NCBI RefSeq assembly: GCF_030272615.1
Contig: NC_081412.1
Span: 142,558,247-142,622,246, forward strand
Direction: 5' to 3'
Length of the DNA stretch: 64,000 nt
Source: Cryptomeria japonica
Taxonomy: Eukaryota; Streptophyta; Pinopsida; Cupressales; Cupressaceae
Notes under the pieces: generated by a model
The model's database searches: none
What the model saw: only the letters and a program-made list of their open reading frames with translations
What the model was told of the DNA's origin: nothing
Translations under genes and position numbers: made by a program
In this document: positions 58,835-64,000 of the stretch, piece after piece
Layout of the letters: every line of letters begins with the position of its first letter
How positions within the stretch are numbered: the first letter of the stretch is position 1

Positions 58835-58846
58835 TCTGATACCATT
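58835..58846 (-). other. Primer binding site and linker of the SMART element
   Basis: AATGGTATCAGA... on the minus strand directly after the LTR end; full TGGTATCAGAGC is at 58833-58844. Confidence 0.85.
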
Positions 58847-58982
58847 TGTTGGCCCAGTTTGTCGTTGCGCCAAAGGACCAATCTATCAACGCCCGATACA
58901 AACCGTAGAGATATGGATTGCATGGGAGGTAGTTAGTCCCTTGTCACAAATCCCGAGGGGAGCACTGACCATTTTGCCAACA
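58847..58982 (-). repeat. SMART LTR, right copy (5' LTR)
   Basis: 136 bases, TGTTGG...CCAACA, directly followed by the target duplication CCATT. Confidence 0.92.
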
Positions 58983-59099
58983 CCATTGGGATCCAAAAAC
59001 AAGGGGCCCCTGCACAAGAAAAACAATAAGGAGCTAAATTGTTCTACTGTCAAATCTAGTAGCCTGAAGGCTACTAAAGACTCCTAACTCTCGTTGATC

Positions 59100-62000
59100 A
59101 TGAATGTTGTTTCTTGGAACATTAGAGGTCTGGAAGCTCCAGACAGGAGACATGTTATCAAAATATTTTTAAATAATATTAAAAAAATTAATTTCCTCAT
59201 GCTTCAAGAGCTTAAATCCACTAATTTCACCCTTGAAGTTAATCTAGATTTTATTTGGAGAGATTCTGCTAAAATTTGCTTGGACCACCCCAAAGGTAGA
59301 GGGGGTGTTGGGCTGCTTTTTAATAAAAAATGGGAGAAGTACCTTATTCAGAAAGGCATTTCCCCCTATAATATGGTTGTTTGGGCCATTTTTCAGTATT
59401 GACAACTCTTCTTTCAGGGTTTGTGTTGTCTATGCTTCCAATGACTATAAGGAAAGATGTGAGTTGTGGAACTACCTTGCCTCCTTGAATGATATACCAT
59501 GGATTATAGGGAGAAATTTTAACATGATTGAGAACCAAGAGGATAAAGTTGGTGGGAACCCTTTTGAGTGGAAAGGCCCTGAGAAGATCCAGTGGGATAG
59601 GTTTAAACATCAAAAAAACTTGTTTGACCCTCTAGTGGGTAATAAAGGTGTTGATAGTGGTATTTGGTTCACTTGGTGTAACCTTTAGAAAAGTGATTCT
59701 TGGATTTACTCTAGACTTGACCGTTTTTATGCTAACAAGGATTTTTTCTCTTTTGTGTCGGATGAGAGAGGTAATTTTGTTGGTGTCTAGCCTGTTATGC
59801 TCTCAGGTCATCACCCTATTATTTCCAATTTTAAAATCCCCAACTCCTCAGCCTGTACCTCTGTTTGTAACTCTAAGTTCCTCCTTAACGTTGCCTTGTT
59901 TAAAGATCTTGTGGTGCTTGTTACCACCAACATGATTAGACTTCTTAATAATAAAAATAGGAACCTCCCCTCCCTTGTTAGTAAATGGAACTATAATGTT
60001 TCTACCTAGCAAAAAAAAATTCAAACCATTGGGCAAAAAAAAGGATAAGGATTATAGATTTGTTGAAAAATCTCTTACTTGTCATCTTCATAAGCTTGAG
60101 GAAGAATGTCAGCTTTCCCCTAGTAATAGTGATTTGGTTACTAAAGTGGCTAAGGCTAGAGATGTTCTCAGAAGACATCAACATGTTAAGATTAGAGGGG
60201 CCATAGTTAGGGCTCGTCATTAGTGGCTCCAATTTGGAGACAAAGGATCGAAGTTTTTCTTTAATTTGCTTAAGCATAAAAACACCAGGGAGAGAGTGGA
60301 TAGGTTGATCATAGATAACCAAGAAATTGTTGATATTGGCAGGATTACCGAGGCTTTCTCCCTCTTTTATTAGAACCTTTTTACCTCTGAGGACTTTGAC
60401 CATGCCAAAAACTTGAGACTTAGATGTAAGGGCATTATCCCGTGTATGATTTCTACTGAAGACTCTCTTCTTCTCAAACAAAGGATCTCAATTGGAGAGA
60501 TTTGAGCACGCTATCACTTCTCTTAAAAATGGCAAAGTCCTTGGACCGGACGGCCTCCCTGTTGGGTTTTCTAAAGCTAACATTGCCTAGATTAGCAAAG
60601 ACTTGCATGAATTATATTTGGAAGCTTTAGAGAATGGGACCTTAGGTGGTGATATTAATCAAGGAACCATTAAACTTATCCCTAAAGATGGTGACAAAGC
60701 CCTTATCAAAAAATGGAGACCTATTATTCTCCTTAATGTGTCCTATAAAATTCTTGCCAAAGTCCTTGCCTTCAGACTTGAGAAAATTCTCCCTAAGTTT
60801 ATTTGTTTTACCCAAACTAGCTTCATCAAAGGTAGGTACATCCTTGAGAATTTGGTTACTAGCTGGGAGGCCATGGAATGGGCTAGAGTTTCTGGTGAAG
60901 ACCCTGCCATGTTCCTCCTTGACTTTGAAAAATCCTATGATAGGGTTGAATGGGGTTTTATCATCATGATGCTGGAAGCCTTCGGCTTCCCTAGAGAATT
61001 TTGTAACCTTGTTAAATTTTTATTCAAAGATGTTTATGCTCTTGTTGAGGTTAATGGTGCTCTCTCTCCGCCCATTAACCTTTCTCGATCCATCAGACAG
61101 AGATGCCCTTTAGCCCCTGCTCTCTTTGTTATTTCTTCAGATGCTCTTTTTTATCTTCTGAGGGATGACTCTCTTTCCCCCACAGTTAATGGTCCGGTCC
61201 TTCCCGATGACTCTCAACTCGTGAACATTCAATTTTCTGATGACACTTCCCTTTTCCTTGACCTCAATAGGTAGAACTTTGATGCTCGCAACTAGAAACG
61301 AAAATTCTTTGGTGAGGTCTCGGAGGCTAGGATGTCACAATCTAAATCTATCCTTCTAGGGTGGAAGGATGAGCCTCCCGACTGGATCCGACAGTTTGGT
61401 TTTCAATGGGGTGGCCCTAACAAATTGGTTAGATATCTTGGTTTTCCTTTCTCTATATCTCCTTCGCTCAAAGATATGTGGCTCTAGGTTAGAGAAAAAA
61501 TTGATAAGAAGCTATATAAGTGGAATAACAGGTTTCTTTCCCTGGCTGGTAGAGTCCAAGTGTGCCAAAAAATCCTCTCATCCTACAACATTTATTATTC
61601 TTCGGCTTGGATGTTTAGTAACTATCAAATCTATGAAATTCAAAAGGCCATTAGGTGATTCTTATGGTCTGATGGCAAAGGGGGTAGTAAGAAACATGTT
61701 GTTAAGTGGAAGTGGTGCTTTGTTGATAAGAAGCTTGGTGGTCTTGGCCTTAAGGATCTTAAACCCCAAAGTATCTCCCTTGCTGCTAAATGGATCTTTC
61801 ATGTGCTTGAAGGGTAGGAACCTTGGAAGATTTTGGTTAGGAACAACATTCAAAGGGTTGTCCCTAAGAGTGTTAAGTCATGGAAGTCCCTTCCCTTTAG
61901 TGACATTGTAGCTGGGAACTTCCCTGTCTCCGTTCAAGGTACTTGTGTTTTTAAATCTATTTGGAAGGCTTGGGAATCAGTTAGAAGGTTTTTGATTAAC

Positions 62001-63136
62001 ACTGAGTTACATTCTAATAGTGTGGTGCATGGCAAAAGATCCATCTAGTGGAATCTTCTTCACTCCTCCAAACCCCTCGCTCTCACCAGGGGATGCTCTT
62101 TTAGAGCTTGGGCTCATAAGGGTATTTCTTGTTTTATGGACATTCTGGAGAATAATTCTCTTATCTCCTGGGAGGATCTTAGTAACAAGTTTGACCTGCC
62201 CCTTTCTCAGAAGAGAACTATAAATTAATCCAGCTTGCTTGTAGAGATCTTGGCCTTCCTAAAGATTGTCATGTTGATTCTCACAGGTTTCTTTCCTTTA
62301 AATGGTCGAATGACACTCTACTCCATAAGATTAAAGCTCACAATGTTTATTTTGTTCTTACTTTTGATGACTCTATTATCCAGCATCTTAATTCTCTCTG
62401 GTATGTTGATTTGGATGTTTCTCAATGCCAAAAGTTTCTTAATAAGTTGTGGAAAAATCCCATTGCTCCTAAAGTTAAATGCTTTAAATGGTTAATGCTT
62501 ATTGATAGTCTTCCTCTTAGAAGAGATATGTATTCTCCTAATCTATGCTCTATCTGTAAAGTTCTAGATTCTTGCAGGCATATCTTCTTTGATTGTCATA
62601 TTGCTAAGGAAGTCTAGCTTTTATTTGGTTTTTTGATTCCTCACTGTGTTGATACTTTAGAAATTATTACTAGTTTTATTCATGGACTTAATAAGGAAGC
62701 CAATCTCTTGTGGTCTATTCTTTCTACTAATGTGCTTTGGTATATCTGGAAGATTAGGAATGATGATAGGTATCAGGGCCACACCAGAGCCCTTACTAAG
62801 TCATTTCAAAGACTAACTTTTTATAACATTGTTGTGCAGGTCTACATTGTTAGGGACTTGGAAAGGAATAAACTTCTCAGGTTTATGAAGGATGGGTCTG
62901 CCACTATGTTTGCCTACGAGATGAAGGATGGTTGCAACTAGATGAGGTGTGTTGAGAATCTTTCCTCCTTTGAGAAGGATCTCAAGAAGCTGGTCAAAGA
63001 TATTAGTGACAACAAAGAACCTACTTATGCTCAGGCTTCTATGCTTGCCCAGATTCAAGACCAGAAGAACATTGCTTGGATGGAAGGCCCGGCTGGTTGG
63101 ACCACGTGGGTTGAGAATCAGGACTACATTCTATGA
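59100..63136 (+). pseudogene. LINE ORF2 (endonuclease, reverse transcriptase, zinc-knuckle), broken
   Basis: ORF2 nicks target DNA and copies the element's RNA at the nick. The ATG at 59100 opens MNVVSWNIRGLEAPDRR, the APE endonuclease start, followed by FLMLQELKS (glutamate kept). A frameshift at about 59400 leads into VCVVYASNDYKERCELW. Two endonuclease motifs have lost acidic residues: IIGRNFNMI where GDFN is usual, and LSGHHPII where SDHxP is usual. Reverse transcriptase has NGKVLGPDGLP, GTIKLIPKDGD, WRPIILLNVSYKILAKVLA, FLLDFEKSYDRVEW, RQRCPLAPALF and FSDDTSLFLD. The C-terminal part has LWKNPIAPKVKCFKWLM and LCSICKVLDSCRHIFFDC (zf-RVT). Stops at 59686, 60007, 60222 and elsewhere make it inactive. 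Confidence 0.88.
60603..61274 (+). pseudogene. LINE reverse transcriptase core, longest open part of ORF2
   Basis: An open stretch of 223 codons covering the palm: IKLIPKDGDKALIKKWRPII, LEKILPKFICFTQTSFIKGR, FLLDFEKSYDRVEWGFI (first catalytic Asp), RSIRQRCPLAPALFVIS and VNIQFSDDTSLFLDL (second and third Asp). RQRCPL has Arg where the family usually has RQGCPL. It ends in TAG at 61272-61274. The active-site aspartates are all present, so this part decayed by stop codons around it more than by losing its core. Confidence 0.88.
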
Positions 63137-63253
63137 TACTGCTTTGTTTGTATATGGTGTGTTTTGTTGTGACTTTGATGGTTGAGGCTTAGCCTCCCGG
63201 TTCTCTTTTGTATTTCTCTGTTACTCTCGATGGTTAATATAAAAAATAAAATA

Positions 63254-63268
63254 AAAAAGCATTAAATA
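63254..63268 (+). repeat. Right target-site duplication of the LINE
   Basis: AAAAAGCATTAAATA, identical to 56710-56724 and immediately after the A-rich tail. Confidence 0.85.
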
Positions 63269-63870
63269 CTTTATAATGAGTGTTCTAAAATGACAAGTCA
63301 ATGTAGATTGTAGAATTGTCTAAATACCTGTATATAATGAGATATCATGTAATTTTTCATCATCAAGTTGTTTATAATTAATTGATCATATGGTCATATC
63401 AAGAAGAAGAGGTAGTGAATGATATACCATTCAAGCTATATAGATTTGTAATGTTTTATGTTCAAGTTGAGTTAATATAAAAATATTTGTTAAAGTTTCC
63501 ATGTTTGTGCTTCTCTATATTGTGTAATTTAATTCATCTCCATCCACCTCTAATAGTTTTTATATGCATTTGATTTACAAAATTTTAAATAATAATTCAT
63601 GTTAGTGCTATATTTTCTTTTAACTATTTAAAGTTGCTTATTTGCATTATGAGCTTTTGGATCTCATATACAAAATTTATTGTGCTTCATATTTGTTAGG
63701 CATTATCTTTCTATGAGCCCAATTGGGCATCTCTTGATGTAGGAGAGATCCCATGATTGAAAATTCTGCAAATAGATGATAATAAGTGATTGTGGTGGAT
63801 GTAGATAGATCATAAAGATGAACACACAAACTTAGAAAAATAATTTAATCACATAGAAATACAAATGCAT
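63269..63870. other. Non-coding AT-rich flank
   Basis: No gene recognised. Confidence 0.4.
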
Positions 63871-64000
63871 ACTTATTAGGTGCTACAACACATCTTACAT
63901 TTATTGAGCAATTACAAATCCATACACCTTGAATGATACAATATTTCCATACTCCTTAAGTACTACAATACCTACTCCATTCATTGAGCAATTACAAATC
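63871..64000 (+). repeat. 80 bp tandem duplication at the window edge
   Basis: ATTGAGCAATTACAAATC occurs at 63903-63920 and 63983-64000, with related sequence before each (TGCTACAACACATCTTACAT / TACTACAATACCTACTCCAT). The period is 80; more copies may follow beyond the window. Confidence 0.65.

Larger units (their letters stand above)
58650..58982 (-). mobile_element. SMART/TRIM-type miniature LTR retrotransposon, 333 bp
   Basis: Two 136 bp direct repeats (58650-58785 and 58847-58982), each TGTTGG...CCAACA, flank only 61 bases. Read on the minus strand, the internal part starts AATGGTATCAGAGC (tRNA-Met primer site right after the LTR) and ends GAGGGGGAGAT (polypurine tract right before the next LTR). 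This is a complete LTR layout with no coding capacity, so it must have used another element's proteins. The 5 bp target duplication CCATT is intact. The LTRs differ at 16 of 136 positions, all transitions. Confidence 0.92.
56991..59086 (+). pseudogene. LINE ORF1 (RNA-binding, DUF4283-like), broken
   Basis: ORF1 proteins of plant LINEs bind the element's RNA. The ATG at 56991 opens MEPGSDGAFTAPSQPNPISP and continues with KPSFRDTVS, a typical ORF1 start, then ILILPNDSM, LGFRISFC and VEVLKKQYWAVGK, cut by TAG at 57357. Further stops and a shift follow before ESIGKVIRMDDTSRLIPH and ALNLSIGGEIYLCPIEI (frame of 57640), which resembles the end of DUF4283. The C-terminal third (58099-58644 frame) is Ser/Lys/Pro-rich and probably disordered. 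The SMART-like insertion lies at 58650-58982. After it the sequence continues GSKNKGPLHKKNNKEL to a TAA at 59084-59086. Confidence 0.8.
56725..63253 (+). mobile_element. LINE (plant L1-type), nearly full length
   Basis: A two-ORF non-LTR retrotransposon flanked by perfect 15 bp duplications. It has a GC-richer 5' leader (56725-56990), ORF1 (56991-59086), ORF2 (59100-63136) with endonuclease, reverse transcriptase and zinc-knuckle regions, a short 3' UTR, and an A-rich tail ending AAAAATAAAATAAAAAA. Both ORFs contain stops and frameshifts. ORF1 is also interrupted by a 333 bp SMART/TRIM-type insertion with its own duplication. The insertion is in the same orientation as the P450 and starts about 490 bases after its stop codon. 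Confidence 0.9.

Noticed and set aside
58811-58846. A tRNA gene, because of GGTTCGAATCC and GCTCTGATACCA
   Set aside because: There is no cloverleaf; the second motif is the antisense primer site of the tiny LTR element.

Overview
The window looks like plant nuclear DNA, most likely from a conifer or other gymnosperm. There is one recognisable host gene in 64 kb, a single intron of about 17.4 kb, and dense, old, nested Ty1/copia, Ty3/gypsy, LINE and satellite sequence. Bacterial features (operons, ribosome binding sites, CRISPR) are absent. The organism call is inferred from architecture and cannot be confirmed from the sequence alone.

Layout. 1-1235: 3' part of a decayed Ty3/gypsy element (integrase and tail). 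1236-5813: AT-rich DNA with a ~100 bp repeat present as two direct copies and one distant inverted copy. 5814-9382: decayed copia element on the minus strand, broken in its integrase. 9383-15075: a terminal motif GGGTATGTGCAC..., short GTACGC-type repeats, an unrecognised multi-exon gene relic (9781-12404), a 358 bp tandem repeat and a GA-rich tract. 15076-28533: a putative 13.5 kb element with diverged long terminal inverted repeats. Its core is a ~7.5 kb satellite of a 19-mer alternating with its own reverse complement, interrupted by a second copia copy that carries a ~120 bp inverted duplication. 28534-31304: more GA-rich and satellite blocks, then a second inverted terminal motif that mirrors the one at 9383. 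31305-34600: a probable gypsy 3' end with LTR, then AT-rich DNA.

34644-56221 is the host gene: a nine-exon cytochrome P450 of the CYP707A type (ABA 8'-hydroxylase), with open, correctly phased exons giving 487 residues and all P450 signatures. Intron 4 (37101-54469) holds a diverged duplication with LINE ORF1-like relics, a copia 3' end with its small LTR, a LINE RNase H fragment, a direct duplication and a copia RNase H fragment.

56725-63253 is a nearly complete LINE with a perfect 15 bp target duplication, inserted about 500 bp past the P450 stop codon. Its ORF1 is interrupted by a tiny SMART/TRIM-type LTR element (two 136 bp LTRs around 61 bp, target duplication CCATT).

The P450 is the only gene that looks functional. 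The items most worth checking are the satellite-carrying inverted-repeat element, the unknown spliced gene with a doubled CX2CX3C motif, the copia copy with an internal inverted duplication, and the tiny LTR element with a Pol III B-box-like motif.
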